A DNA stretch of 64,000 bases, taken from NCBI GenBank assembly GCA_008828725.1, contig MEHQ01001453.1:385179-449178 (forward strand), read 5' to 3'. The notes under the pieces were generated by a model. The model saw only the letters and a list, made by a program, of their open reading frames with translations, did not search any database and had not been told where the DNA came from. Origin of the DNA: Saccharina japonica (lineage: Eukaryota; Sar; Phaeophyceae; Laminariales; Laminariaceae). Both the position numbers and the translations under genes were made by a program. Each line of letters begins with the position of its first letter. The stretch's first letter is position 1. Positions 1-11,689 of this stretch are shown one piece after another.

Positions 1-933
1 CGTCTTTGCGATGAATTCTACTGTATACCTCGCCCAAAACATCTGACTTATCAAAATTGTTGTAAGCGCCGCACGATAGTAACAGTTAAAGCACGAATAG
101 GAGTGTAAGTATATTGTTAGGTAATTCCTGGGTTCATAAGAGGAAGCCCCCCCCCGCCGTCAGCACGAGAAGGTTTGCCCCAGCAGACGCGTTCTACGGC
201 TGAGGAACGAACGCGCGAACATCGTTTCATTTTGTTTTTCTTGTGTTCGATGTAGACCACTGGCAGAGGGGATTACTCATCGGCAACACTTCGAACGTTA
301 GAAATTTTCTTCTTGCGACCTTGAAAGTATTTATCACTATATAACATAAGCCATGGGATTGTTAATCGGGTAGCACCTGTATTTCCCTACTGAACCAGCT
401 TTCGGGCCAGGTGCACATATAGAGGTAGCCTCATAAATCGTAGGTGGTGCCCCCACCTTGCAGTCGTCTTTGCGGTTTATGCACTGCTGCGGTGAATCAG
501 GAAAATGTTGAAACGCACACCATAGAAGCACCTACAGCATTACCTGAAACATCCCGAGAGCGGAAAGAAAGGCAGGATCGTATTTAAAATAGGAAACATT
601 TCGAGATAAGGAGAAGCTCGGGATTCTTCACGACGTAAGCTGAAAATGGTTTTCGAATGTACCTTTTATCAAAAATATTATGTAACCTGCTTCGATAAGC
701 ACACGCGGCTGTATAGGTAAATATCTAGGCCGTGGGGGGCAGTGGGTCGGGCTAGGCTAGCTGTGCTTTTTATCGAACCCGGCTACTATTGTGTGAGGTA
801 TTGAGCGGGTGGATGCAGGACTCTCTCGTGTTGCTACTCCTACCGCACGTAACACGCGCCTCCTGTCTCTTACACATTTGCATATTCGCATCCCTAATCG
901 CCGCGTTAACGATGGCGTGAATGCAGACACATG
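1..933. other. No gene recognised
   Basis: No ORF here has convincing coding character. The stretch holds a C9 run at 147-155 and a decayed minus-orientation fragment of the GACGC MITE at about 351-426, recognisable by its internal catgggattgtt..atcgggtagcac core. Nothing else was identified. Confidence 0.5.
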
Positions 934-1208
934 GACGCATGTTACGGTAACCGTAGAGGTGCACCTGCATACAGTACATTTTCTGAAGCTCCTCACTTGA
1001 GGAGCTCTATACTAATAGTAAGTCAAAAAATCAATTTAGAGGGAATAAAAAGTGCTATCCGATGAACAAATACCATGGACTCTACGGTTCCAATTAACAA
1101 ATTCGCGACAAGATAATTAAAGTCAGTCGATTTTTTGTCAAGCCAAGCCCGACCGTTCAGAAAACGATTCAGCCAAAACGGTGCTACGTCTATCGTAGCA
1201 CACACGTC
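934..1208 (+). repeat. GACGC MITE, full-length copy
   Basis: The copy begins GACGCATGTTACGG and ends with a degenerate TATCGTAGCACACACGTC, with the internal order typical of the family: gtgcacc, then the hairpin AGCTCCTCACTTGAGGAGCT, then a gctatccgatgaac core. Flanks CATG and CGTT do not match, so the target duplication has decayed or been lost. It is non-coding; the ORFs that cross it are chance. Confidence 0.75.
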
Positions 1209-1597
1209 CGTTCTGCGGTACCTACTTTTAGTTCTGGGGGTCCTCCCGCGAGGGGCGTTTGTGCCTCACCCGATCACTGCCTTTGAAAAAACACGAAAGC
1301 GCCACGCGATGAAACCTTAGGTACACAACGAATGACGTGCAAAACACAAAAAAAACGGTGTCCCGTACGATATTGGGTACGTAAAGAGCTCCTGGGTTAA
1401 GGATATCCCCGGTAGTCGGAAACATTGAGGCCAAAAACGTGCTAACCCGTATCGTATCTCACGCGTCTGCAACGCTGTCTCTCCAGAGACGCGTGGCACC
1501 ATAGATATAGAACATTTTCGCTGAAGTTGTTTCTTGAATGACGGAGATCCTTAAGCTAAACTTGCCGCTATTTCATTCGTGTACTGCAATATGTTTC

Positions 1598-1872
1598 AGA
1601 CTGGTGTAACGGTAGGGGGGTCGCTTTTATGTCCATTATTATCCGCGGATGAGGGCCACTCCGCCGAGTGGCCACCCTACTTCTTCGTGGTTGTTTTTTT
1701 CAAGTCTTAACGTTTTATGTTGTCGAGATATGCACCACCATGGTGTGCTTGCTACTCTGCGACGACAGCATATGCCTGCGTCCAGGTTTGAGTGACGTAC
1801 AGAGCCACTAGCCCGAGTGGGGTAAACGTGGTAGTGAAAATCAAGCTACCCCCCCTACCGTAGCACCAGACT
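1598..1872. repeat. Short inverted-repeat element, about 275 bp
   Basis: The left end AGACTGGTGTAACGGTAGGG and the reverse complement of the right end, AGTCTGGTGCTACGGTAGGG, match over about 25 bp. The interior holds a small hairpin, ggccactc-cgcc-gagtggcc. The GCTACGGTAG core resembles the ends of the GACGC MITE family, so this may be a relative with different tips. No clear target duplication. Confidence 0.45.
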
Positions 1873-1885
1873 TCACTGTGTACTT

Positions 1886-2022
1886 AGGCCATGGTTAATT
1901 GCTCATCTCCCAGCACTTGTATTTCCGTCCCTGAATCAGTTTTTGGGTGAGGCATAGAGAGCTCCTCAAGTGACCACCCTTATGAGGCAAAAACATGGTG
2001 CATCTCTGCCGTGGCTTGCATC
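1886..2022 (-). repeat. GACGC MITE fragment
   Basis: The order ccatggttaattgctcatc, ttttgggtgaggcatagag, gctcctcaagtgaccaccct and catctctgccgtggc matches the inner two thirds of minus-oriented family members. The terminal GACGC end on the left is missing. A C11 run follows at 2035-2045. Confidence 0.6.
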
Positions 2023-2090
2023 CAAAACATTTCACCCCCCCCCCCGTCCCCAACCACCCAAGCGTAAACCACTACCCACTGATGATGATG

Positions 2091-2360
2091 GTGCGCATGG
2101 TACGGTAGAGGTGCACCTGCATACAGGCCATTTTCTGAGGGTAGTCACTTGAGGAGCTCTATACCTGCAGTAGCCTGCAGAGTGATTTTGGACGGAAATT
2201 AAAGTGCTACCCGAGATGAAGAAACGCCATGGCTTAACTATACATTGAACAAGATGGCAACATAAGAACCAAAAACCGGCGATTTGGGTTAATGGGGCAA
2301 AACCATTCATAAAACTATTTCAGACGAAAAGTGTTAGCTAGCTCTATCGCAGCACGCGCC
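2091..2360 (+). repeat. GACGC MITE copy with degenerate ends
   Basis: Internal features are well preserved (gtagaggtgcacctgcatacagg, cttgaggagctctatac, gtgctacccgagatgaag, gatttgggttaatggg, ctctatcgcagcacgcg). The outer bases have drifted to GTGCGCATGG and GCACGCGCC. No target duplication is visible. Confidence 0.65.
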
Positions 2361-2400
2361 ATTTGGTGCATACCTCTCCTATCCGATACACCACAGGTCG

Positions 2401-2655
2401 ATGCTCATGTACCCCTACTTCCGTGCGCGTACGTATGCCGCCTCTTTCTATACAAACACCAACCAGGTGGATCCGTACACCCTTCCTTCTAGACGCAACG
2501 CCGCTGTCATGATGACCACGGACGGCGGAGGGGAGCCCCGCCTAATTAAGAGCGTCGCAGTCGACTCGGTCGTGGAACTCGTCGACGACAACGGAGAGGT
2601 AGTGGGGGAGACTTCTGGCGTTCAGATTAAGCTGTATGGCCTCAACGTGGCTTAG
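2401..2655 (+). CDS. Hypothetical 84-aa ORF, weak
   Basis: The ORF begins right after a MITE copy and encodes 84 residues. Its second half has a protein-like, acidic and valine-rich composition (from GGGEPRLIKSVAVDSVVELV on). I recognise no family. The stop region contains CTCAACGTGGCTTAG, which recurs at about 3447, so it may be a relic of a duplicated or mobile sequence. No supporting neighbour or regulatory signal is visible. Confidence 0.22.
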   Translation: MLMYPYFRARTYAASFYTNTNQVDPYTLPSRRNAAVMMTTDGGGEPRLIKSVAVDSVVELVDDNGEVVGETSGVQIKLYGLNVA

Positions 2656-2708
2656 CGGTGGCCCAGATTACTCTCTATGGTCGCAAAATTGCCTAGAGAT
2701 CCAGAGGC

Positions 2709-3224
2709 ATGACTGACAGCACCCAAGGAAAAATCGTGCAAAACGCTAAACAGCACAACATCCCCGGGCGAATCTTGAAGCTTCGTTATCGACCACGGGA
2801 AGAAGAGTACATACAGTACATTCACCGAGGGATGCCTATCTATGTGGAGGTATTTCGCCAAGAGACACGCCTCCGTGAAATCATACCTGGACAAGGTATT
2901 TTACGTACAAAGCCACCTTTCTCGTGGTGTGGGTCTCTGTTGGCTAGAAGGACACCGGCTGGGAAATTCGGCCCAACGGGGGGTGACGTCTTTTACTTGA
3001 CACCGGTACACGGTAGGCCTTGTAGAGTAGACGCTGACAGCAGAAATGTGTTGTCTGATTGTGTCGGGGGGCGTGTCAGGACCTTGGTTGTGACTGACAG
3101 CGTTTCAGATATACCAGTTCGAGTTTTGTCGCAACGTGCGGTTTTGAACGGTAGTAGTGTGGGCGAATGCTCACCACGCAGGGACACCTGTACTGTCGCA
3201 ACACGGCCTGGATCGGATAACTGA
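2709..3224 (+). CDS. Hypothetical 171-aa ORF, weak
   Basis: A 171-codon open frame with no recognised motif. Its first 60 residues are rich in Arg, Glu and Tyr, and the rest looks less protein-like. It lies 53 bp after the weak ORF ending at 2655, in a different frame. The two could be decayed pieces of one gene, but nothing directly shows this. An overlapping frame (3157-3408) is also open, so chance is a serious alternative. Confidence 0.18.
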   Translation: MTDSTQGKIVQNAKQHNIPGRILKLRYRPREEEYIQYIHRGMPIYVEVFRQETRLREIIPGQGILRTKPPFSWCGSLLARRTPAGKFGPTGGDVFYLTPVHGRPCRVDADSRNVLSDCVGGRVRTLVVTDSVSDIPVRVLSQRAVLNGSSVGECSPRRDTCTVATRPGSDN

Positions 3225-4219
3225 ACGCAAACAGATTGTGCAGACATCTGCGTGGGTGGTGTCGCGATGTCGTGTAGACTTCAAAGCGTGGCGAATGAAA
3301 TGCAAGCAGGGGGACCTGTTGCACGGTTTCGCCGTGGTCTATGTACAAAACCGGCGACCTGACCAGAAACAGCTCATGCTCCCGGAGGCAGGCGTGACTG
3401 CAACATAATCAGGTACGACGTAGAGCTCTCTCTCTCTTTGTCTCTCAACGTGGCTTAGATTGTGGAGATGCCCCTGATCGCACCCATACGTTTAGTTACG
3501 GTCGAAACGTGGTATCAACCGGAGAGGATGTTGTTTCTGCATGACAATGCACCCGTGCAATGAGCAACGTATTTATTTGGGTTCCGTGCGTCTAGTTCGC
3601 TGGCTGGATCCGCAGCCCGTCAGAGGGGGTGTGTGGTCGCGGGCTTAGCTATTACCTAAAATGTGTTTACCAAAGTCTGTTGTCGGGTAGGGGGATATTG
3701 AGCTCCTCTTGAAAGTATGAAAAAGAGCCTTTCCCAAAATGTAAGCCCTTTTGCATTCCTGTGTGGTTTTTTACTCGGCAACGAGATTAACAATGTGTAC
3801 AGCACTATTAATAGTAGTTGGTTGCGAAAACAAAACATGAAAAGGAAACACTTCTGTAGTATTAGTAGTAATTGCTGTGTTTTCTTTTTTTTGTTTTCAA
3901 GTAAGTTTTCAACAAAAGTACGCTTTCGAAACTAGTTTGATTGTTTCACGTTCGGACGTTACCATACTGGCATTTTTTTCTTCGTTTTGGTTTACATTTA
4001 TTTTATTTCCGTGTAATATTTTCCGTGTACTATACCCTTCTTGCCGTAGCCCCACCGTACGCCTCTACCTACCAGCAGGTGCTATAATGGCAATATAACG
4101 AGGGACCCGTGCTATTTAATACGATAAAGGGAGTACTTTTTAGATACTTTTGTTTCTGGATGGCAGGGATCTTTAACCCAAGATCCTCGGAAGGTCGTTC
4201 TTGTTCGGCATTATTATCC
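3225..4219. other. No gene recognised
   Basis: Short AT-rich ORFs only. CTCAACGTGGCTTAG at about 3447 repeats the sequence at 2641-2655. A possible remnant of the MITE inner segment (attgagctcctcttgaaagt) lies near 3700. Nothing else was identified. Confidence 0.45.
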
Positions 4220-4366
4220 GTTGTATACAAGGACCATGGGATGGTCCATCGGGTCGCACGTTCCATCTTTGACAACGTCTGGCTTTGGGCGGGTATTGAG
4301 CTCCTCAAGATAGGAGATCTAGAAAAAATGAGATGCCCCTATACCGTGGCATGCCTCGAGGCGTGT
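4220..4366 (-). repeat. GACGC MITE fragment
   Basis: Decayed copy with catgggatggtccatcgggt, gggcgggtattgagctcctcaag and ccctataccgtggcatgc in the family order. The outer left end is missing. Confidence 0.5.
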
Positions 4367-4978
4367 CAAGAGCGCGCACAATCACAAACCGGACCCATCC
4401 ACCCCCACGCTTGGCTTTAGCCTTTGCAGTAACCAATGGTACACGGCCAACCACCTTGTTGTGCAGCAAAATACCACTACCCCGGAGTATCGCGTTTGGT
4501 CTCGACTAAGGTGTATGGTTGCCCTTAAACAATTCCTGTAAGTCATACGGAACGCTCTTGCTTTGAAGTAAAAGCTACGTGTGGTTTGCATCGACGCAGC
4601 CTCGAACAGATACTCGATTCCCACTTTGTGATCTACATCGTTCGGGGCAGATGTAAGTATGATCCGTGCACGATCTACAGAAGAATCTCATGTTGTCGAG
4701 TGGGAGGTGTGTACTCTCCCATGATGGTTTACGGACGTTTTTACCCGGGTTTGAGATGTACCATTATTAACAGTATATTTGAAAATTTAGAAAATCAACA
4801 GCTGTGGGCTCGAGGATTTCGTCGAAACTCATATTTGCTAGCTTAGTGTAATACTTCGATCGCGCGTACTTACGGATTTTATATGTCCTCATGTAGGATG
4901 TACATCCCGTATGAGGGGGACACAATATGAGGCTATCGAATTCAGGAAGTGTGTGTCTATTTGTGACATGTACATGCA
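4367..4978. other. No gene recognised
   Basis: No repeat or coding signal identified. Open frames are short and lack protein-like composition. Confidence 0.4.
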
Positions 4979-5225
4979 GACGCATGCTACGATAGAGGTG
5001 CGCCATGTTTTTTCTGAGCTACTCACTTAAGGAGCGTCATACCTCACCGAAAACAATATTTTGGAGGAAAATTAAAGTTCTGCTGGATGAGAAATCTCTT
5101 GGCCGAAGTATACTCTGAAACATTAGTCGTCACAAAAATGAAAGTCCGACGAATTTGGGTTAAGGAGCCCGATCGTTCAGAAAACGATGCAGCCGAAAAG
5201 TGCCACCTATACCGTAGCACGCGTC
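4979..5225 (+). repeat. GACGC MITE, intact, 4-bp duplication TGCA
   Basis: The copy begins GACGCATGCTACGATAGAGG and ends TACCGTAGCACGCGTC. It is flanked by TGCA at 4975-4978 and at 5226-5229, an exact 4-bp target duplication. At 247 bp it is the shortest intact member and a good reference copy. No coding capacity. Confidence 0.88.
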
Positions 5226-6269
5226 TGCATGTCCTGTACAATACCTTATGAGGGAAGGATGGGATCTATACTATCTACGTTGCGATATATCTGTGGGTGT
5301 GATAGGGTTGTACGCGTATGCTTAAGGTATTTTACGAAGGCACGGATATCAACCGACCGCCTCCCCTGTACACTAGTTTACGAAATGGGTGCTCCTGTAA
5401 AGGGTCGCATGTACTTTACTAGGCCCTCCAGTACAGCTACCGGGATACAAGCTCCGACACTAGGTTCCTTTTAGCGGTAGGGTAGGGTAGGGGTCACGGT
5501 AGTTGCTTATTGGTTAGTCCTAATACTACAGTAGAATAATGTGTCACGTATTATGTATGATGGCCGGGGCAGTGTACACGATGCCACTCGTACCTCTGTG
5601 GCCCGTCAATCTCCAACGAAGCTTGAACGTACTGTATGCCCCCCTCGTAATGAGCGCCCAAATGTTGGAGGCGTCTCTATTAGCGGTAGGAACGGTGCTC
5701 CGTCTCGAAAGGGATGCGTGGTCAATGGTCAAATGACTAAGGCAAGCAACATATGACTCATCTGTGCTATCTAGCTCGTGTGACCGCCTAGGGGCCGCAC
5801 AATCTGCATGTGAGCTAAGACAGATATCCTGGGTGAGATTTGTACTGCGTACACCACAGACCCTGCACACGCCATCACATAGCGGCAGGCAAGAATTTTG
5901 ATCTAGGATCTAGATTGTAGGATTTATACCATGATCGTGTTCCGACGTGTCGAAGGTTAAAGCCGTCGTGAAACCACGTTGTGGCAATGATCTCCCAGAC
6001 CGGGGCTCACACAACAAGCAGCGCCAACATGCTTTTCGCTCGTACAGCCTAGGCCCGCCAAAAGGACTAGGTTAAGCTGTTCACAGGAAACGAAAGCGCC
6101 TGGACTCCGGTAAAGTACGTAGGCGTTCTTTTTTTGAGGCGCAGTTACAATAGTGGTAGTCATTTTTGTCCAATTCGTTTTCAAACGGGCGAGAAAAGCC
6201 TCTCAAGCGAGGAACGACCGAATAGGTTACCATGCATTTATCGAACTGTTTTTAAATACATGCCTATGT
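5226..6269. other. No gene recognised
   Basis: An open frame at 5187-5474 starts inside the preceding MITE and is probably chance. Overlapping frames at 5539-5756 on both strands show no family signature. Nothing else was identified. Confidence 0.4.
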
Positions 6270-6407
6270 AGGCCATGATATTGCTCATCGGTGTAACCGT
6301 AGACATTTTCTTCGGTCCGTTTTTGGGTGGCCAACCGCAGGTATGGAGGTCCTCGAGTGAGAAGCCTCATAATTTTCTCAGAAAAAGCGCTACCTACCGT
6401 GGCATGC
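6270..6407 (-). repeat. GACGC MITE fragment
   Basis: Inner part of a minus-oriented copy: ggccatgatattgctcatcgg, tttttgggtggccaaccgcagg, aggtcctcgagtgag and ctaccgtggcatgc. No terminal inverted repeat survives on the left. Confidence 0.5.
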
Positions 6408-8165
6408 TTTCCTTTGGTTTCTGTGAGGTTTGTTCCTCGTCCTGTACGATAGGTGCCAATAGTAGTATTGTTAATCTAAAGTATGTATCTATTGAACCAG
6501 AAAGACAGCTAAGCTGCGAAACGTGGGAGAACCCGTCGAAACCTACCCTGGCAAGCTCTTGCACAGAGATGCTGGATTTATTAACCAGGTAATTTACTGT
6601 AGTAGTCTTGACATTGCAGCATGAAGGGTTTGTGTGTTGTAAGGTAGGCAAATGCACCAAACAAAGGGGCCGCGTACGTGCGTGCTCGATATATTTGGTG
6701 TGTGGACGGTGAAAGGATATCGTGGTTGGGCGATTAAGAGCGCGTGCTGCGTCGTATAGCAAACGTGGTGCTGCAATAATATCGGCTGTAACAAAACCTC
6801 GAGGGTGCATCCTTTATGTAGCTTTCATTCTTCTTTGTTTTGCCTTTCACTTGGTATTCTTCTCACCGAGGAGTGCTTTTGAGTGATTAACGCTGAAGCC
6901 TATTTGCTGCACATTGCCGGATGGCAATCGATCGCAATGACAACAAGCCCACACCACGGTTGTCCAGAGTACCAGGTACTGAGTAACGTATCCTCTTATT
7001 CCTCGGCCGGATACCTTAACGCTAAACGCCATGTGTTCCTTCCTGAACCGCGGTCTGGTTGCCTCGTGTGGAAGGGTATAGAGGCAAACCACCCTCGTCC
7101 CTCTTGAAAGGCTAACATGACGACTAAAACGCCCCAACGGACCGTGCAGGATACATGAACGTGTGCCGTGGTATGGGAGTGGCACCATCAATGGTATGAG
7201 GCTGCTCACTTGAGGAGCTAGCTCTGTATATCTCAACCCAACCACTGATTTTGAGAAAACCTAAAAACAATGCACCCCCCGTTCAACAATCCCGAAGCCT
7301 GCTGTTGTAGGCATACCACCGAGATGTGCCGTGTAAAGCTACGTATTAATATGGAGTTCCAACCATATAGGGTTAAGCAACACACTGCTAATCATAGAGT
7401 CCGGTCCTAAATATTTGCCCCCGGGGAAGGCATAAAAAGCGAAAAGGGCATCCGTACAAAAAACAAAAAAAAACCATGAAACGTCACATAATAATTGTTT
7501 TCGCTAGACCAGAGACGAGGGGGCGGTGCTCTGAAACCAAGGGAAATAGATGATGCCAAGGACACTTTTCTTATTTTGTCTTGTGTGCGGTCACAACGAC
7601 CCCGGTGTCTAGTCACAACGCTCCGATTGGTTCCCCATTCTGATATCTGGGTGTGTGGTATGTCGTCCTACATCGTGTCTTCCGAAAGTGAAAACTGCTG
7701 TAATTAACGACGTGAAATACAGTAGTACCAGGTATTAATTAATTATCCTCCCATTTTTTTGCAAAAGTAATCAACCAAACACGAGACCACGAGTAAACTG
7801 TATAGATGGCCAGGGGAGGGGGTGGTCGTGCTGTTATGCTGAAAGCCTCATCAGAAGATATACGTATACCACCAACAGCGGCATTCAGAAACATTGCACG
7901 CGTGACCTTAACCTAGCCCCATGGCCTATCTACTAAAGGCTTACAACATCAAAAATTAATGCAAAAATCTTGCGATATTGGGTTTGCAGTGTTCCGCAGT
8001 TAAGAGGCCCCATCAGTGACCCACAGCTCGATCACAAAGTGTCACTGGGACCACTATGTATCGTAGCAACCATCAAAATAACACGATGGAGACACATCAG
8101 CCAACGGAGCGCGTCCGGCGGGAGGGGGGGAAGGGAGGAGGGCGGGCGGCACACCCCGGGTGTTG
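6408..8165. other. No gene recognised
   Basis: The only family remnant is a 60-bp plus-oriented MITE piece at about 7196-7256 (ctgctcacttgaggagctag ... ccactgattttgag). ORFs of up to 138 codons on both strands overlap each other and show no recognised domain. A G-rich stretch at 8121-8160 abuts the next MITE. Confidence 0.4.
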
Positions 8166-8420
8166 GACGCATGCTACGATAGAGGTGCACCATTTGCCTT
8201 CTAAGGGTGGTCACTTGAAGAACTCCACACCTCACCCCAAAGTGATCATTAAGGGAGGAAAGTAAAAGTGCTATCCGATTGAAAATCCCATGGCCGAAGC
8301 AAACAAGGAGCAATATTGCAACAAACATAATGATCAAAGTCCGACGATTAAGGGTTAAGGAGCTCGATCATGCAGAAACCATTTCAGCCAAAAAGTGATA
8401 TCTCTATCGTAGCACGCGTC
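8166..8420 (+). repeat. GACGC MITE, intact, 4-bp duplication GTTG
   Basis: The ends are GACGCATGCTACGATAGAGG and TCTATCGTAGCACGCGTC. GTTG is present at 8162-8165 and 8421-8424. Length 255 bp. The stretch near 8350 holds gggttaaggagctcgatc, the site that is occupied by nested elements in other copies. Confidence 0.88.
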
Positions 8421-8546
8421 GTTGGTTTGTGGTATGTATATGAGTTTGCGCAATCAAGGGTCTCGCCGTTGGTGTTTGGGGTCGCGAATGCCTTCCGTCC
8501 CTCCTCTCGATACTACAAACAGTAGAACAGCTGTTGCTGTAAAATA

Positions 8547-8560
8547 CCCCCCCCCCCCCC
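8547..8560 (+). repeat. C14 homopolymer
   Basis: Uninterrupted run of 14 C. Similar runs occur at 2035-2045, 9181-9194, 20085-20097, 32601-32616 and 40702-40716. Confidence 0.9.
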
Positions 8561-8614
8561 GGATCAAGATGTGCGAAACGCTGCCGGTTAATGCAATACC
8601 TGTGTCGAGATTTA

Positions 8615-8882
8615 GACGCGTGCTCCGACAGAGGTAGAAATGTTTGCCCAAATTTGTTTCTGCATGGTTGGGCTCCTTAACCCACACAATAGTCGGAATG
8701 TCATTGTTTTGCTGCCATATGTTTCGTTTTATTGTTAATTCATAGGATCCTTGATCGGGTGCGAACATTATTTTGGTGTTCCTCCTAGATCAGGTTTTGA
8801 CTACTGCAGGTATAGAGGTCCTCAAGTGACCACCCTCAGAAAATGGCCTGTATGCAGGTGCACCTCTACCGTACCACGCGTA
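8615..8882 (-). repeat. GACGC MITE, intact, 4-bp duplication TTTA
   Basis: Minus-oriented copy starting GACGCGTGCTCCGACAGAGG and ending CTACCGTACCACGCGTA. TTTA flanks it at 8611-8614 and 8883-8886. It carries the cctgtatgcaggtgcacc palindromic segment shared with a subset of copies. Confidence 0.87.
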
Positions 8883-9197
8883 TTTAGAGTACCTTGCGAA
8901 AGCACGAACCGCGTGTTGAGAATGTGCGGGCCGCACCTGGTTCACCAGCCACACCAAGTTCCCTATCGACGATCGAAACAAAAAAAGCTTTTCGCGGTGC
9001 CTGGTTTTGTCCCTATAAACAATCTTAAGCTTAAGGTCAACCACGGTCATAGTTATCTCGCCTAGAGGGACGCCGACAACCGCTACGATACTTTCAGTGT
9101 ACACCAACTATCTGTGATATCTCCAACCTCCCGTGAACCGTAAAGTTTCGAGATAATCGCCAAACCCGCGTGACACCGGACCCCCCCCCCCCCCATG

Positions 9198-9592
9198 GAC
9201 GCGTGCTACGATAGAGGTGTTGCCTGTACCTTTTGTTTTGGCTGAAACGGGCTGTGAATGGTTGGGCTTTTTACCCCAAAACTCGCGGGAGTATCATTCT
9301 ATAGCGACTGCAATATGTTTTGTTGTATACTTCGGTCTTGGGATGGTTCATCCGGTACCCACGTAGCACTTTCTTCGTGTTTTTTTTCCAAAGTCAGATT
9401 CTGGGTGATTTTGTTCAATTGTTTGAAATCCCATTTATTATCTTCGCACTTCTGTCGTCCTCCCTCCCTAGTCGTAACTCAGATCCAGGGTCACAAAGTA
9501 GGCCCCGCGCCGTCCTCCCTCACCACGGTTAGGGCTCCTGAAAGCGAGGAGGTTAATCAAATGCATAGTGCACCTCTACCGTAGCATGCGTC
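9198..9592 (-). repeat. GACGC MITE interrupted by a SINE-like insertion
   Basis: Starts GACGCGTGCTACGATAGAGG immediately after a C14 run and ends CTACCGTAGCATGCGTC. Length 395 bp because about 100 bp of foreign sequence lies at 9431-9530, in the arm that normally reads ctcctcaagtgaccaccctcag. Flanks CATG and TTTG do not form a duplication. Confidence 0.75.
9431..9530 (-). mobile_element. SINE-like fragment
   Basis: On the minus strand this sequence shares several blocks with 56124-56218, including cctacttt(t)gtgaccc and ggatctg(a/g)gttacga. The tRNA-like head seen at 56371-56447 is absent, as expected for a 5'-truncated retroposed copy. No poly-A tail is visible. Confidence 0.45.
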
Positions 9593-10067
9593 TTTGGTTC
9601 TTGATAAGTATACACAGCCGAGAGGCGGCCGTGCTCTTGCCCCTCTTTTCCCGAAACGAAGGCACAACTATCGGCGAAACATTTCGTCCCTTCTCGTCTA
9701 CGAAGCATCCATCGTATATCCCTAAGGATTTCTTCCCGCCAAGAAGTAAATACTTCCGGGTCGTGAACACCGTACATTCCCACTAACAAGATAATACTTT
9801 CTCAGGGCCGTTATTGTCGGAGGGCCTTCCTCCAGCGTTTCCACAATTTGCGAAGTTATTTCAAGATGAGAAGGAGGCGTTCTGCCACGATTTGTGAAGT
9901 TTAACAGCGAGAAAAATATCAGGAAGGTTTAACCTTCACACAATGCACGGACCGAAACGAACCAGAGAAATGTGGAATATAAAAACATTTCGCGTAACGA
10001 AACCCTCACAAATCTAGAACTTCTGGGGGAAAAGCTGGCCGATAACACTTCCTTACCATCCCTCTCT
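9593..10067. other. No gene recognised
   Basis: Overlapping short frames on both strands only. Nothing identified. Confidence 0.4.
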
Positions 10068-10325
10068 CACGCATGCTTCGATAAAAGGGGTGCACCATGT
10101 AGTTTTTTAGGGTGGTCACTTCAGCTCTATACAACACGCAAATCCACGATTGAGGGAACAATACTAAAAGGGCTACGCGATAAGCAACCCCCATGACCCA
10201 AGTGTACAATGAACGATATATTGCAATACAAAAAATGTAAAAAGACCGACGATTTTGCATTAAGGAGCTCGATCATTCACAAAACCTTTCAGGGAAATCT
10301 TTCTGCCTGTATCGTAGCACGCGTC
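10068..10325 (+). repeat. GACGC MITE copy
   Basis: Left end is degenerate (CACGCATGCTTCGATAAAAG); the right end CTGTATCGTAGCACGCGTC is good. Internal ggtggtcacttcagctctat and gcattaaggagctcgatcat match the family. No target duplication is visible. Confidence 0.7.
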
Positions 10326-11689
10326 TTCCGCCAACGAAATAGTTCCGGCCGTAGCTTACCATCCCTTTCAATCAGGAATTTCTCGGTAGACGTGAACTCC
10401 CATCTCGTCGCGTCAAGCAGAGCAATCACGCCTTTCCGTCACACCCCTTTCCCTGTCAATGTTTGCCGCCTCAAAAATACCGCCCATTCTCGCCCCGCCC
10501 TGACTATGAATGCCTCTTCCCGTCCCGTCAAGTCTCGAGTTTTTAACACCCGTGTTTTAACCAGTGGGGAAAATAGGAAAAGTGAAAACCCACGCTCGAA
10601 CAATCTTCGTAGGGGAACATCAAAACGGGATCATAAAGTGACGAACACGCTCACGTAGTATGCAAGCACTGGACGTCAAACATCCAAAATACAACAACAC
10701 ACAAACAATGTAAATATTGGGGGTGCATATGCCCCGGGAAGGAAAGATCGACAGTCTCCACTTTCCAAAAGAAAAGTATAACGAATCGCAACGAGGGTAG
10801 TACCCGACCGCAGAAGAACGCTGGAAATGACGAGGGAGCCCATTCGCCGCGCACAAAAGATGAAATGTGAACGCACACGCTAGCGATTGTACTGTGGCTC
10901 TCGCATTTTTCCTAGCTCAGAACAAGTGAACTCGACCGGACCCCCACAAGATGGACGCAACCATGTAGTACGTCCTATTGTACAATACAGGATGCCTAGT
11001 AACAAATAGCAAAGGACGAGTGGATCCAAAAAACGGCTGCTGAAAAAAGCTGAACACTTAGCCATGACCAGGTGAGCAATCGGATGGCCTAAACACAGGT
11101 CTTTAACGGCAAGTACAAATGCTTCTGAATGGTTATCCAATCGAGAAGTCCCCTATTTCAGACGAATCGTGGTACATTGGGGGCGGGGGTATGATTCCAT
11201 CGTTTTATCCACCGGCGGTTGGTGTACTCGCGGGCTAGCGCCTCTCTACATCTTGGTCAAAATTGGACGTACACCTATTTTAGTTGACGCAGCGCTACAT
11301 AAACTTCCATGGCCACGCACATCGCGAAAACACGAAGCTTACATTATTTTGATTGTACACCAACAACGGCAGCCACTCGGCAAACTAGCCCCTGATCGTA
11401 TGCAAATGTCAATACACGAAATCAACCCCTCCTACTGTACATAGCACCAGTCAGGGGTAATACCGCAAGCAAGGCTAGTTGGTTTGCCTACCCTTGCGGG
11501 CAGGTACCAGCGCCAGGGATCGGGGGGTGATAGCATCGCGTTGAAACATCCGTAATATCTTCATACCACTTGAGCTGGACTAGCTAGGGGGGGGTAAAAC
11601 AAGGGGGGTATCTTACAGCAACGCGTACTACTACCTGTGAAGCACAATATTCTACTGCGATCACCAGTTAGTTGGAAGCTAGAACGAAA
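10326..11689. other. No gene recognised
   Basis: A 149-codon frame starts inside the MITE (10209) and runs to 10658; it is Ser/Arg/Asn-rich with no motif. Frames at 10620-10878 (-) and 11169-11444 (+) are similarly unremarkable. No repeat family was recognised in this stretch. Confidence 0.4.

Noticed and set aside
10209-10658. 149-codon ORF as a gene
   Set aside because: It starts inside a MITE and its composition shows no domain or conserved motif.
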